DNA of 64,000 nucleotides from Vicia villosa (lineage: Eukaryota > Streptophyta > Magnoliopsida > Fabales > Fabaceae). The stretch spans positions 41,424,766 to 41,488,765 of the forward strand of contig NC_081185.1 in assembly GCF_029867415.1 (NCBI RefSeq), read 5' to 3'. Made by a program: the position numbers and the translations under genes. Below are positions 11,228-24,031 of the stretch, piece after piece; the stretch's first letter is position 1, and each line of letters opens with the position of its first letter. The notes beneath the pieces are model-generated. The model saw only the letters and a list, made by a program, of their open reading frames with translations. It was not told the origin of the DNA and made no database searches.

Positions 11228-11959
11228 CCGATAACCATCGGACTTGAACGGGGAGGACTAATCAACACTAGACCTGACCGAAGGATGCCCATAACCACGA
11301 GACTTGAAAGAGATGCCAATAATCATTGGACTTGACTGAAGAAGACCAGTACGACTATACTCTACTGGGGATGTTGTTAAACGCTAGGTTTGCAAGGAAA
11401 CATTGATGCTCGCGAAGCACTAGAACTACATGAATCCCACAGGCCGAAAGGCGGGTTGTAATTCTACAAGAGTGACAATCATTCGAATTGCCACACACCA
11501 AGTATGGTTATCCAAATGATCGAGATATGAGACATTACCCTCACTTCAATTGCACTCGGCCAACGGGAAAATAACCACGGAGACTAGTGACCACTAGACT
11601 CGACTAGAAGACGTCAGTAAACACTGAAAAATTTCTGAGAAATTGATGCTTGCGTAGCATAAGAATTACATGGATCCCTCAGGCCAAAAGGAGGGGTGTA
11701 CTCTTCAAGAGTGGCATTCATTCGAGTTGCCACACACCAAGTATGATTACCCAAATGATTGAAAAATGAGATGGGTTGAATGCCCACCCTCATTCGCACT
11801 CTAATCGGCACGCAGCATACGGGAAAATAACCAAGGCAAACTTGCAAGAAGCAAGAGATATCCCTTATGCAAAAGGCAGTAAGGGGACTCACAAAAAGTA
11901 AGTACAAAGAGAATACTGGTGACGACCAGACTCTATTAGATGATGCCAGTAAACACTGG
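11228..11959 (-). repeat. C-NNN-T hairpins and triplicated segment in A
   Basis: Counterparts of the Z array, written here on the + strand: CCGATAACCATCGG (11228-11241), CCAATAATCATTGG (11316-11329), CTAGTGACCACTAG (11584-11597), CTGGTGACGACCAG (11916-11929) and CCAGTAAACACTGG (11946-11959). They flank the first two copies of the segment of about 250 bp described for Z. The hairpins are few here but form a long array in Z. Confidence 0.75.
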
Positions 11960-14614
11960 ACTTTGAAAGAGGTATTGTTACCTGGGGCATAAGAACTACA
12001 TGGTTCCCTCAAACCAAAAGGCGGGGTGTAATTCTACAAGAGTGACAATCATTCGAATTGCCACACACAAAGTATGGGTTATCCAAACGATTGAGCTCAG
12101 AAAACGGGAAATAACCATAGATACAATGATCTTGACGAAGAATGACTCTGTATCCAATCCACACTGGAGAGAGAAAGTGAGACTCCTTCTGGGGATATAC
12201 TATTTTGTGCCTTTGGAGAACATACAAACTTGGCTTATGCCTTGATGCATGTTTGATTTTTTCATGGTGTAATGCTCCATATTCATGGAAATGCTACGCA
12301 GTTTTGTAGATGCAAGGTGAATGCAATGATTACTATATGTAGAGATAACGAGGGCCCTTTAGAGAATATTCCACTGACTTGTCGATCGAGCTTCGTCTTT
12401 GACCTCGGGAGAGGTAAACACCAGGGAGAATCCCCTTAGTGTTAAGAACTCTGTGGGGATAGATCTTGATATTTTGGCATCAAATCGCAAGATATACTTC
12501 TTCGTTGACTTGAAGAATGACTTCTGACTTCTCACCATGTGCCATTGCTTGGAGGATTTTTGACATGAGGAGATTCCCTCTTTTCACCAAGTCGGGGATT
12601 AGAAATCCATATAAGGAACCTTGGTTGGGAGAAGCGGAACAACTCCTAGGAGAAATAAACTCCTATCCTCGAGAAGAGACAGATTTCTAGGAGAAATAAA
12701 CTCCTATACTTAAGGAATGGAATCAACTCTCAGGAGAAATAAACTCCTATGCTTGGGGAGAGTAACTTTAGGCATCTTGCTGGGGAAAAGCATTATGATA
12801 CTTCTCCAATTTGTGATGGCCACCTGCACTTTACAAGTGAATGATGGTTCCCAAAAGATTGTTCTCGACGTAACTGCCCCAGATTGATTGAATTTTGAGA
12901 GAGATGTCTCGACATCACTTCCCTTGATTGGCTGAATTTGAGAGGTCAAACCTCAAATTGATTGCCCTTGATTATATACATCTTACTAGAATCCTCCAGT
13001 TTTACTTCCCTTAAGATCAAACAAACTGAGGGAGTAACTTTACCATATTCAACAAAGCTTTCAACCATTTCCCTCAAGGTAACCAATCAAAGAAACATCA
13101 ATTGTTCATGCTCAACGGAGTTTTCAAGCCATATGCCTCTTGCTAATCAATCAACAAAGGTACCTACTGCCTATGCTCAATGAAGTCTTCAGGCAACATG
13201 CCCCTTGATATCAGTCTCTGAAATGATTGTTTTTTACTCTACGGAGCTCTCAAGTCCTCTTACTTTGACACGATCAAGCACTTCATGGATTCTCATCATG
13301 GAAACTTCCTTGATGTTTAAGCAAATGTTTTTATGCAAAAGAAAGTTAGTTATAAGAATGACAATCCTAATGCAAAGCCTATGCTAGTCTTGAAGTTTAC
13401 ACAAACTTTTTATGAAATGAGGTTGCAACCTCTTGTGAATGAAAGATAAAGCGAGCATACGATACCAACATATATGTGTCACGCTTCATTGGGAGTCAGT
13501 AAACACTATCTCATGGGAGTGCGTCTTCGAAATAAACCCTACTTCAATTAGGACTTTTAAGGGTTGTAACTTGGCCTGGTTCATGGTTTTTAAAAAACAA
13601 AGAATTTTTAGGCTCAAAATTATTTGGTACCCACCCCCTTCGTGATATTCTCCAGTCCTATATTCAGTTAACTCAACACGAGTGCTCATCCCTCACAAGG
13701 AATTTTGAAATGGTTGAGGAATCAATGAGGTTTTTCAGACATGGCAGTCGCTCACCTTTTATTCTTTTGATTCATTATCACACGACTTTGTTCGTGCTTT
13801 CTTTTCGCCATCATTTTTCTTTTTATTGCTATATTCTTTTCTTTCATCACTTTTTTTCCTTTTTTTTCTTGTTTTTTTGCTCTTCTTGTTTTGAACAAGT
13901 CCTGTGACCTCAAATTGTCTTTGATTCGTTGGAAGTGATTGTGACTACCTCATCCCATGATTGATGAAGGATTACCATTGTGGTATCGTCATCTTTTGTC
14001 CTCTCGGTAGGTGAAGGATAACCATCACGGTTTTGACTTTCCTCAACCTTTTGAAGGATAACCATTATTGTATCCTTAGATACATACCCTTTATGAGTTT
14101 TGAACACTTGATCAAGTTAAATGAACACTACCCTGCCCCAGGGTTAAGATAAAGGTTTTTTCTGATCAGAAAAGAAACTCCTACTTCAAGGCTCAAAGGG
14201 GTTAACGAGGGTCTATCTCCCTTATATCTCCAGTGTTTGGGGATTTGAAACAATGCCTGTACATCCTCAGTAGGGTTTTATTCAAAAACACACAATTAGA
14301 TATTTTTCATTTTTATATCATCATCATCCTCCCTCCGCTCGTTGCCTAAGCAAGCGATTAGTAAAAAGTTGGTATCGTAATGCCAAAACATTTTATGAGT
14401 GAAAACTAATGGATTACTTCAAGACAAACATAAACAAAGTATTGTGATTCTCATTTGAAAATTAACAAATTTTTACATGCAAGCAATGCTTAACCAAACA
14501 AAGAAAGACTACAAATGAAAATGCAGTAAATAACTAAATGAATGCCATTGTTGAGGAGACTTGACTCCGTGTGGACTTATTGCCTTAGAAGATCCACTAA
14601 GTCAAAGGAGAACT

Positions 14615-16051
14615 TCAATTTTGGCCCTCAGGTGTGAAAGTGATAGCCATAGAATCAATCAGGTCTTGAACCTTGTCTTTGAATGGATGACAGTCTTCAA
14701 TCGAATGCCCAGGTGCCCCAGCATGGTAGCCACAACTAACATTAGGGTCAAATCCCTCAGGATACGGGAAAGAAACAGGCTTCAACTGCTTTGGTTCTAC
14801 CAAGGAAAGATTGATCAAGTGAGAGAACAACTTATCACGAGTCATAGGAATGGGATCATACACTCTTTTTGACCTTCTATGCTTCTTTCTACCTTGTGGG
14901 TGACGATTCTGTTGACAATTCTGCCTTGTTGGCGCATGCTGACTTGATTGATCCTTTGGGATAAGCCTCTGTTGAACAAACTGAATGGGAGGCTGACTAA
15001 GAGTTGTAACACAAATTTGTGGGTCGTCCTAAACAGGAGTAACTTCCACTGCTTCATGACAAGAGAGATGATCAAGAGAATAATCAGGAGATCCCTCTTC
15101 ATAAGCAGAAACTGCATTGGTCTCTTCATTCATTTTCTTATGGAATTCAGAAGGAGTATCAACAACTTGGACATTACCATTCCTAATACCATGCTCCATT
15201 CGTTCTCCGACGAGAACCAATTCTGCAAAATCAGAGGCTTTACATGCAGCCAAACATTGGTAGTATGGACTTTCCATCACATCCTTGAACATATCCATGA
15301 GCTCTTTCTCTAAGAGTGGAGGTTGAACTTTAGCAGCTAATTCTCTCCATCTTCGGGCATATTCTCTGAATGATTCGTCAGTTTTCTGAGTCAAAGCTTG
15401 GAGTTGCATTCTGGTCGGAGCCATGTTACTGTTGTGCTTGTAACGCTTGACAAAGGCTTCTGCTAGTTCTTTCCAAGTTCGGACATCAGTTCTTTCGAGT
15501 TGATTATACCACTCAAGAGATGTGCCACTGAGGCTATCCTGGAAGAAATGCATTAACAACTTGTCATTCTCAGCATAAGGAGCCATTTTGTTGCAAAATT
15601 CCATGACATGAGCTATCGGATACGTGGTACCCTTGTACTTCTCGAAGTTGGGAACTTTGAACTTAGCAGGAATCTTAATACCAGGCACTAGGCACAAACC
15701 AGCAGCGTCTAAATCAATAGAGTCACAACCTTCCATGGCTTTCAACCTTTCATCCAGGAGGTGAAACCTTTTGTCAAACTCGTCAATCGGGAACCTGAAG
15801 GCTTCAAGTTCAGAATTCTTCTCATGATGCGAAGTCTCCTTAACGGGAATTGGAATCTCAACAGTATTTCTAACATTCTGATTCACAAGACCTTCTCCTG
15901 TGTTGAGATTAACATTTGCATTCGGTCTCTGAAGAACTTGTCTCAATTCTTCATGTCTAGAAGCAAGGGCTTGAATAGCCTCCATACAATGATTCAGGTT
16001 AATCCCCATTTCTGTCCTCATCTCAATTAAGTCCTCACGGAGTTGTTCCAT
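14615..16051 (-). pseudogene. gag: gag of element A, copy 1 (one premature stop)
   Basis: The same 478-codon gag as copy 2, but a C-to-T change turns a glutamine codon into TAG at about 15026-15028, so only the first 340 residues are open, with the C-terminal zinc-like motif stranded in 14615-14863. The start is the same ATG (MEQLRED) at 16051. A few missense differences from copy 2 lie near residues 120-150. The capsid-like core (F-K-V-P-N-F-E-K-Y-K-G onward, roughly residues 130-290) remains intact, so a truncated capsid protein is conceivable. Confidence 0.88.
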
Positions 16052-17050
16052 TGTTAATCTTTGAGCACGTAGTAGTGAGAAGTCAATTTGTTGTTGAAAT
16101 CAAAATCTGAGTAGAAAGGCCCCCCATAAGCTTCTGATAGAACCATGAAATGCATGATATTATGAATGCATGTTTCATTTCTAAGGGATCCTAAAGCCTT
16201 TTCATCAACTTTTGTTTCTCTTTTATTATTATTTTTTTTGCATATAGTATCTTTTCTTTTTCCATCTTTCCTGTTTTTTCTACTTTTTTTTTCTCTTTTA
16301 TTTTTTTTGAAATAGACTTTAGGATCCCCCACAAATGAAGTGGATAAAGTAATGATGTTATGCAATGCAAAAGCATGGGATCAAGGTCCATATAATCTGA
16401 GTAACCACTGTACAATCCTCTGGATAACTGATGTAGGTCAGATGTCACGGGATCAAAAGTCCGGCATAGGTACCACAGAACCATAAGAACAATAGTCACC
16501 ATCAGAACAGAATAGTCACCAACGGTACCTATCATGTATATCCCACCCCACTCACAGGTGAATCTAGGTCAAGGTAGGTCAAAAGGTCTCCAGCGTTAAC
16601 AATTCTCCTGAAACACCATCATTGTTGCAAATATATGCCAACAATGGTATCTCATTCGAATCTCAACTGGTCGTGGGTCTCATGATCGCAATCAACAGAA
16701 CCTGACATTCTGTTGGCGTCATGACTATCCACTCTATCCTAGGTATCCTATGTGTCAACTCTGGCCTGGGTATTGGGTCTTTTACCTCATAGAACATCCC
16801 ACCCAACCTGCAAACAGAGAAAATATGTGGCCCCCACGGGGACCCATAATATAGTCCAGATGCATGCGGAAAGTAAACATGACATGCAAGCAGGAAAATA
16901 AACATGATATGCAAGCAGGAAAATAAACATGATATGCAAGCATATATACAGGATGTAAACATATAAGCAAACAAAGAAACACCCAATAAACAAAACAAAC
17001 AAAGGCTAGGATCAACTCGCTAAGAATGGACCAGCACAGGTCTATCACAT
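16052..17050 (-). other. Element A: leader between primer site and gag, copy 1
   Basis: About 1 kb, non-coding. It has a T/A-rich tract at about 16215-16310 and a 25-bp tandem repeat at about 16875-16943 (two full units and a partial, core CATGCAAGCAGGAAAATAAA). Apparent hydrophobic reading frames on the - strand over that repeat are products of the repetition. No counterpart of the ORF1 of element B is present. Confidence 0.7.
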
Positions 17051-17067
17051 CCCCAGCAGAGTCGCCA
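17051..17067 (-). other. Primer binding site, tRNA-Arg type, copy 1
   Basis: The + strand reads CCCCAGCAGAGTCGCCA, so the - strand carries TGGCGACTCTGCTGGGG, complementary to the 3' end of plant tRNA-Arg including CCA. Two bases separate it from the LTR end at 17070. tRNA-Arg priming is typical of Ogre elements. Confidence 0.88.
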
Positions 17068-17069
17068 GC

Positions 17070-19569
17070 TGTCGCTACCGCGAAAAATGGAATCAGAGTC
17101 ACCACTAATATATTTATCCCATAAGGGAAAGGAATACCAGGAAACCTAACTCAGAATAAGAACAAGGTCTTTCGACCAGAGAATAGGGTACAAGAGTCGG
17201 TTACGCAAGGGGGAGGTGCTAGCACCCCTCACGCCCATCGTACTCGATGGTATCCACCTATGTTTGTTTCTATCTAAAGGGTGTCTAATGTCTATAACCT
17301 AAATGCGAATGAATGCAAAAGAAATACGGGAAAAAAAAGGAATTATTTACAAGTGTGCTCGCTTAGGCCCCGCGACTCACTGCCCACGTATCCCTTACAA
17401 GGAATCAGAGCTACCATACTTCGGCTCAATAGTTTCCATATGTTTTGTGTTTTTTAGTTGAACAGAGGTTAAGGTCACAATCCACGATGCTCGACCTTTG
17501 GAGACTTACACGCCTACTTTGGAAAGGACTTAATTTGTTCTTAGGTGCCTAACAAGGCAAAAGAAAAGAATCTTGGGTTTGTGTTTTTTATGTAACTACA
17601 TGATGAACAAAACCTAATACAAGGTTTCGCACCACTTCATTACTTTGTTTTAATTTGAGCCTTTATTAAGTGTTTTAAATGTTTTTGGTTGGGTATTTTT
17701 TAAGGGAATTTACTTGTGATTTGAATCACATAAAAATGTATAATGATCGAGAAACAGATTAGGGAATGAATCCCACTCATTTCTATCCCATCATGTAATG
17801 TTCGAGAAACAGATTAGGGAATGAATCCCACTCATTTCTCTCCCATTAAGTAGTGATCAGGAAACAGATTAGGGAATGAATCCCACTCATTTCTCACCCA
17901 CTAAGTGATTGAGAAACAGATTAGGGAATAAATCCCACTCATTTCTCAACCACTTTTAATAAGGTGTGATTCACATCTTTATTAATTAGTGTTTTAATGT
18001 TGAAAAGAAAAAAGAAATGAACAAGGGGGAGACTAACCTAATCAAGTCTAGCCTAATGATTGTTATTCTAGTCTAAGTCTAATGTTAACATGGTGACTAA
18101 TTTCTTAAAGGAGCATTAAGATGGTATTAACAAAGTAGGCCAAAAATATGGCCAAAACAAGTAACAAAATCACACAACAATTACAAAAATAACATGAAAA
18201 TGAGGCGAAAGAAATAAAAGAAGTGATCTAAAAATTAGTACAAAAATTAGTCTAAAAATACTACTATTTTTATGAGTTTTTTTAGGTGTTAAGGGAATTC
18301 TAATTCAAGCCTAAATTGTACTAAAAGAACCTAAATTCTAATAAGTCTAAACTAGTATTTTTTTAGTGATTATTTTTCTATGTCAAAAATTGGGTTAAAG
18401 TCTAAAAACTAATAGGAGAAAAATAGCATTTTTATTATTAAAAGAAATGAGTAAAATCTATTTAAAAAAAAACCTAAGTTCCACTAAAAAAAAACAAAGA
18501 GCCAGGGGGATGTGAAAGAAATATGATGGTGCAGTTAGTAAAATGGGCGCATGGCCCAGGAACTGGCCCCAAGATAGTTTTTGTTACAGTCTTTCTATGC
18601 CAAAAATGAATATGGACCAGTGGGGGGTACATTCAGTATTTTTGTTTCAATATCTTCTTCAGCAAAACAGAGAAAAAAAGATGAATGGGCCTCTAGGGGG
18701 TGTGATTAAGAATTCGTATGGCCCATGGTTATGTGGTGATTCATTGATTTCAGATTTTATTATTCAATTAAAAATAAAAGAAATTAAATTAAGAAGAAAA
18801 AAAAAGGGATTAGGTCAAATGTGTGACCTTTGAAGTTCTCAGACTCTCCTCCTCTCACGTAACGGCGGCGCTTTTTCGAGTTCGCCCTCTCCGATCAACT
18901 CTCTAGTCTTGCCGTTCAGCTTCCGATCAGCAACCTCCAGCCACCACACAAACACTTCCCTCAGACTCATTTTCGTTTCCCATCCGTTAAAACCAAAAAA
19001 ACCCTAAGCTTTCGCAGTGGAACCAAACGCGATACACAAAGATTCAGAACTCGATTCTCGGAGAGGAGACCAAGCGTGAAGAGAACGAAAGCCTGAGAGG
19101 ATAATCCGATGAACAACTATGCGAAATAAACGCAATAGGCCAAGAATTCTTCAGGTAAGTTTTGACTTTGAGTTTCTCATTCTTCCTTCTTCTTCTTCTT
19201 CTTCTTCTTCTACCTTTCTCTGTTTTTGTTAATCCGTGATTGGTGTGGAATTGCGGTTATGATCGTTGTTGTTGCGTTGAGGGAGAGTGAGGATTTAGAG
19301 GCTGAGAGATAAACTCAGTGTGTAGGTTGTAGAGAAGATGAGAGATTGCATAGATGAAAAAGGTTGCGTGAAGATTGATGAAGGAGATGGTGTAGTCGCA
19401 GGGGCTAAGCTCAACTGATAAGAGCTTCAAACGTTGAAGCTCTATCAATGGTGGATTGGTGAGCTTTAAGTGAGGTTGAGGGATGTGAAGGTGAAGGAGT
19501 TGCAGAAGAGAAGTGATGAATGAGAATGATGAAGTGGATGAAAGGTGAATTATGGCGTGAGGCTTGAAT
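17070..19569 (-). mobile_element. Element A: middle LTR, partial (2500 bp)
   Basis: It matches the primer-site-proximal part of the complete LTR (5639-8196) at high identity. It ends abruptly at 19569, before the TATA box, so the U3 half is gone, and runs straight into a second copy of the internal region. It carries four copies of the repeat of about 55 bp. Confidence 0.9.
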
Positions 19570-21574
19570 ATAAGGAACCTTGGTTGGGAGAAGCGGAACA
19601 ACTCCTAGGAGAAATAAACTCCTATCCTCGAGAAGAGACAGATTTCTAGGAGAAATAAACTCCTATACTTAAGGAATGGAATCAACTCTCAGGAGAAATA
19701 AACTCCTATGCTTGGGGAGAGTAACTTTAGGCATCTTGCTGGGGAAAAGCATTATGATACTTCTCCAATTTGTGATGGCCACTTGCACTTTACAAGTGAA
19801 TGATGGTTCCCAAAAGATTGTTCTCGACGTAACTGCCCCAGATTGATTGAATTTTGAGAGAGATGTCTCGACATCACTTCCCTTGATTGGCTGAATTTGA
19901 GAGGTCAAACCTCAAATTGATTGCCCCTGATTATATACATCTTACTAGAATCCTCCAGTTTTACTTCCCTTAAGATCAAACAAACCGAGGGAGTAACTTT
20001 ACCATATTCAACAAAGCTTTCAACCATTTCCCTCAAGGTAACCAATCAAAGAAACATCAATTGTTCATGCTCAACGGAGTTTTCAAGCCATATGCCTCTT
20101 GCTAATCAATCAACAAAGGTACCTACTGCCTATGCTCAATGAAGTCTTCAGGCAACATGCCCCTTGATATCAGTCTCTGAAATGATTGTTTTTTACTCTA
20201 CGGAGCTCTCAAGTCCTCTTACTTTGACACGATCAAGCACTTCATGGATTCTCATCATGGAAACTTCCTCGATGTTTAAGCAAATGTTTTTATGCAAAAG
20301 AAAGTTAATTATAAGAATGACAATCCTAATGCAAAGCCTATGCTAGTCTTGAATTTTACACAAACTTTTTATGAAATGAGGTTGCAACCTCTTGTGAATG
20401 AAAGATAAAGCGAGCATACGATACCAACATATATGTGTCACGCTTCATTGGGAGTCAGTAAACACTATCTCATGGGAGTGCGTCTTCGAAATAAACCCTA
20501 CTTCAATTAGGACTTTTAAGGGTTGTAACTTGGCCTGGTTCATGGTTTTTAAAAAACAATGAATTTTTAGGCTCAAAATTATTTGGTACCCACCCCCTTC
20601 GTGATGTTCTCCAGTCCTATATTCAGTTAACTCAACACGAGTGCTCATCCCTCACAAGGAATTTTGAAATGGTTGAGGAATCAATGAGGTTTTTCAGACA
20701 TGGCAGTCGCTCACCTTTTATTCTTTTGATTCATTATCACACGACTTTGTTCGTGCTTTCTTTTCGCCATCATTTTTCTTTTTATTGCTATATTCTTTTT
20801 CTTTCATCACTTTTTTTCCTTTTTTTTCTTGTTTTTTTGCTCTTCTTGTTTTGAACAAGTCCTGTGACCTCAAATTGTCTTTGATTCGTTGGAAGTGATT
20901 GTGACTGCCTCATCCCATGATTGATGAAGGATTACCATTGTGGTATCGTCATCTTTTGTCCTCTCGGTAGGTGAAGGATAACCATCACGGTTTTGACTTT
21001 CCTCAACCTTTTGAAGGATAGCCATTATTGTATCCTTAGATACATACCCTTTATGAGTTTTGAACACTTGATCAAGTTAAATGAACACTACCCTGCCCCA
21101 GGGTTAAGATAAAGGTTTTTTCTGATCAGAAAAGAAACTCCTACTTCAAGGCTCAAAGGGGTTAACGAGGGTCTATCTCCCTTATATCTCCAGTGTTTGG
21201 GGATTTGAAACAATGCCTGTACATCCTCAGTAGGGTTTTATTCAAAAACACACAATTAGATATTTTTCATTTTTATATCATCATCATCCTCCCTCCGCTC
21301 GTTGCCTAAGCAAGCGATTAGTAAAAAGTTGGTATCGTAATGCCAAAACATTTTATGAGTGAAAACTAATGGATTACTTCAAGACAAACATAAACAAAGT
21401 ATTGTGATTCTCATTTGAAAATTAACAAATTTTTACATGCAAGCAATGCTTAACCAAACAAAGAAAGACTACAAATGAAAATGCAGTAAAGAACTAAATG
21501 AATGCCATTGTTGAGGAGACTTGACTCCGTGTGGACTTATTTCCTTAGAAGATCCACTAAGTCAAAGGAGAACT
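19570..21574 (-). mobile_element. Element A: second copy of the 3' region (partial)
   Basis: Copy of 12611-14614. It begins inside the AGGAG hairpin block, so the hairpin minisatellite and C-NNN-T hairpins of the first copy are absent. Non-coding. Confidence 0.88.
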
Positions 21575-23011
21575 TCAATTTTGGCCCTCAGGTGTGAAAG
21601 TGATAGCCATAGAATCAATCAGGTCTTGAACCTTGTCTTTGAATGGATGACAGTCTTCAATCGAATGCCCAGGTGCCCCAGCATGGTAGCCACAACTAAC
21701 ATTAGGGTCAAATCCCTCAGGATACGGGAAAGAAACAGGCTTCAACTGCTTTGGTTCTACCAAGGAAAGATTGATCAAGTGAGAGAACAACTTATCACGA
21801 GTCATAGGAATGGGATCATACACTCTTTTTGACCTTCTATGCTTCTTTCTACCTTGTGGGTGACGATTCTGTTGACAATTCTGCCTTGTTGGCGCATGCT
21901 GACTTGATTGATCCTTTGGGATAAGCCTCTGTTGAACAAACTGAATGGGAGGCTGACTAAGAGTTGTAACACAAATTTGTGGGTCGTCCTGAACAGGAGT
22001 AACTTCCACTGCTTCATGACAAGAGAGATGATCAAGAGAATAATCAGGAGATCCCTCTTCATAAGCAGAAACTGCATTGGTCTCTTCATTCATTTTCTTA
22101 TGGAATTCAGAAGGAGTATCAACAACTTGGACATTACCATTCCTAATACCATGCTCCATTCGTTCTCCGACGAGAACCAATTCTGCAAAATCAGAGGCTT
22201 TACATGCAGCCAAACATTGGTAGTATGGACTTTCCATCACATCCTTGAACATATCCATGAGCTCTTTCTCTAAGAGTGGAGGTTGAACTTTAGCAGCTAA
22301 TTCTCTCCATCTTCGGGCATATTCTCTGAATGATTCGTCAGTTTTCTGAGTCAAAGCTTGGAGTTGCATTCTGGTCGGAGCCATGTTACTGTTGTGCTTG
22401 TAACGCTTGACAAAGGCTTCTGCTAGTTCTTTCCAAGTTCGGACATCAGTTCTTTCGAGTTGATTATACCACTCAAGAGATGTGCCACTGAGGCTATCCT
22501 GGAAGAAATGCATTAACAACTTGTCATTCTCAGCATAAGGAGCCATTTTGTTGCAAAATGCCTTGACATGAGCTATCGGACACGTGGTACCCTTGTACTT
22601 CTCGAAGTTGGGAACTTTGAACTTAGCAGGAATCTTAATACAAGGCACTAGGCACAAACCAGCAGCGTCTAAATCAATAGAGTCACAACCTTCCATGGCT
22701 TTCAACCTTTCATCCAGGAGGTGAAACCTTTTGTCAAACTCGTCAATCGGGAACCTGAAGGCTTCAAGTTCAGAATTCTTCTCATGATGCGAAGTCTCCT
22801 TAACGGGAATTGGAATCTCAACAGTATTTCTAACATTCTGATTCACAAGACCTTCTCCTGTGTTGAGATTAACATTTGCATTCGGTCTCTGAAGAACTTG
22901 TCTCAATTCTTCATGTCTAGAAGCAAGGGCTTGAATAGCCTCCATACAATGATTCAGGTTAATCCCCATTTCTGTCCTCATCTCAATTAAGTCCTCACGG
23001 AGTTGTTCCAT
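21575..23011 (-). CDS. gag: gag of element A, copy 2 (open, 478 aa)
   Basis: Open reading frame for a retrotransposon capsid/nucleocapsid protein, which would package element RNA into virus-like particles in the cytoplasm. The N-terminal 50 residues look helical or coiled-coil; the gag core spans roughly residues 130-290 (FKVPNFEKYKG, HFFQDSLSGTSLEWY, EAFVKRYKHN, REYARRWRELAAKV). Near the C-terminus CGYHAGAPGHSIEDC has the spacing C-X2-H-X5-H-X4-C, a variant of the usual CCHC knuckle also found in element B. The frame stops right after this, with no protease or pol downstream. The start is the first in-frame ATG after the leader. It is the only open gag of A and could act in trans for other Ogres; that is inference. 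Confidence 0.9.
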   Translation of the reverse strand: MEQLREDLIEMRTEMGINLNHCMEAIQALASRHEELRQVLQRPNANVNLNTGEGLVNQNVRNTVEIPIPVKETSHHEKNSELEAFRFPIDEFDKRFHLLDERLKAMEGCDSIDLDAAGLCLVPCIKIPAKFKVPNFEKYKGTTCPIAHVKAFCNKMAPYAENDKLLMHFFQDSLSGTSLEWYNQLERTDVRTWKELAEAFVKRYKHNSNMAPTRMQLQALTQKTDESFREYARRWRELAAKVQPPLLEKELMDMFKDVMESPYYQCLAACKASDFAELVLVGERMEHGIRNGNVQVVDTPSEFHKKMNEETNAVSAYEEGSPDYSLDHLSCHEAVEVTPVQDDPQICVTTLSQPPIQFVQQRLIPKDQSSQHAPTRQNCQQNRHPQGRKKHRRSKRVYDPIPMTRDKLFSHLINLSLVEPKQLKPVSFPYPEGFDPNVSCGYHAGAPGHSIEDCHPFKDKVQDLIDSMAITFTPEGQN

Positions 23012-24012
23012 TGTTAATCTTTGAGCACGTAGAAGTGAGAAGTCAATTTGTTGTTGAAATCAAAATCTGAGTAGAAAGGCCCCCCATAAGCTTCTGATAG
23101 AACCATGAAATGCATGATATTATGAATGCATGTTTCATTTCTAAGGGATCCTAAAGCCTTTTCATCAACTTTTGTTTCTCTTTTATTATTATTTTTTTTT
23201 GCATATAGTATCTTTTCTTTTTCCATCTTTCCTGTTTTTTCTACTTTTTTTTTTCTCTTTTATTTTTTTGGAAATAGACTTTAGGATCCCCCACAAATGA
23301 AGTGGATAAAGTAATGATGTTATGCAATGCAAAAGTATGGGATCAAGGTCCATATAATCCGAGTAACCACTGTACAATCCTCTGGATAACTGATGTAGGT
23401 CAGATGTCACGGGATCAAAAGTCCGGCATAGGTACCACAGAACCATAAGAACAATAGTCACCATCAGAACAGAATAGTCACCAACGGTACCTATCATGTA
23501 TATCCCACCCCACTCACAGGTGAATCTAGGTCAAGGTAGGTCAAAAGGTCTCCAGCGTTAACAATTCTCCTGAAACACCATCATTGTTGCAAATACATGC
23601 CAACAATGGTATCTCATTCGAATCTCAACTGGTCGTGGGTCTCATTATCGCAATCAACAGAACCTGACATTCTGTTGGCATCATGACTATCCACTCTATC
23701 CTAGGTATCCTATGTGTCAACTCTGGCCTGGGTATTGGGCCTTTTACCTCATAGAACATCCCACCCAACCTGCAAACAGAGAAAATATGTGGCCCCCACG
23801 GGGACCCATAATATAGTCCAGATGCATGCGGAAAGTAAACATGACATGCAAGCAGGAAAATAAACATAATATGCAAGCAGGAAAATAAACATGATATGCA
23901 AGCATATATACAGGATGTAAACATATAAGCAAACAAAGAAACACCCAATAAACAAAACAAACAAAGGCTAGGATCAACTCGCTAAGAATGGACCAGCACA
24001 TGTCTATCACAT
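23012..24012 (-). other. Element A: leader between primer site and gag, copy 2
   Basis: Second copy of the non-coding leader (16052-17050), with the same 25-bp repeat near 23838-23906 and small differences in homopolymer length. Nothing else is seen. Confidence 0.7.
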
Positions 24013-24029
24013 CCCCAGCAGAGTCGCCA
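24013..24029 (-). other. Primer binding site, tRNA-Arg type, copy 2
   Basis: Same 17 bases as the site at 17051, again two bases from the LTR end (24032). Confidence 0.88.
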
Positions 24030-24031
24030 GC

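Larger units (their letters stand above)
10213..14614 (-). mobile_element. Element A: long non-coding 3' region between gag and LTR
   Basis: About 4.4 kb downstream of the gag stop with no protease, RT or integrase. It contains a hairpin minisatellite (10494-11215), a few C-NNN-T hairpins (11228-11959), the triplicated segment, the AGGAG hairpins and a T-rich tract near 13800-13890. At 13960-14080 three units each begin GAAGGAT and form small inverted repeats (such as TACCATTGTGGTA). An ordinary Ogre would have its pol genes between gag and this UTR, so A is a gag-only derivative. Confidence 0.8.

Noticed and set aside
16663..17105. Hydrophobic frames on the - strand resembling membrane proteins
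   Set aside because: Three frames are open at once over a 25-bp tandem repeat in the leader, with no initiation context; the copies at 23625-24073 differ only as the DNA does.
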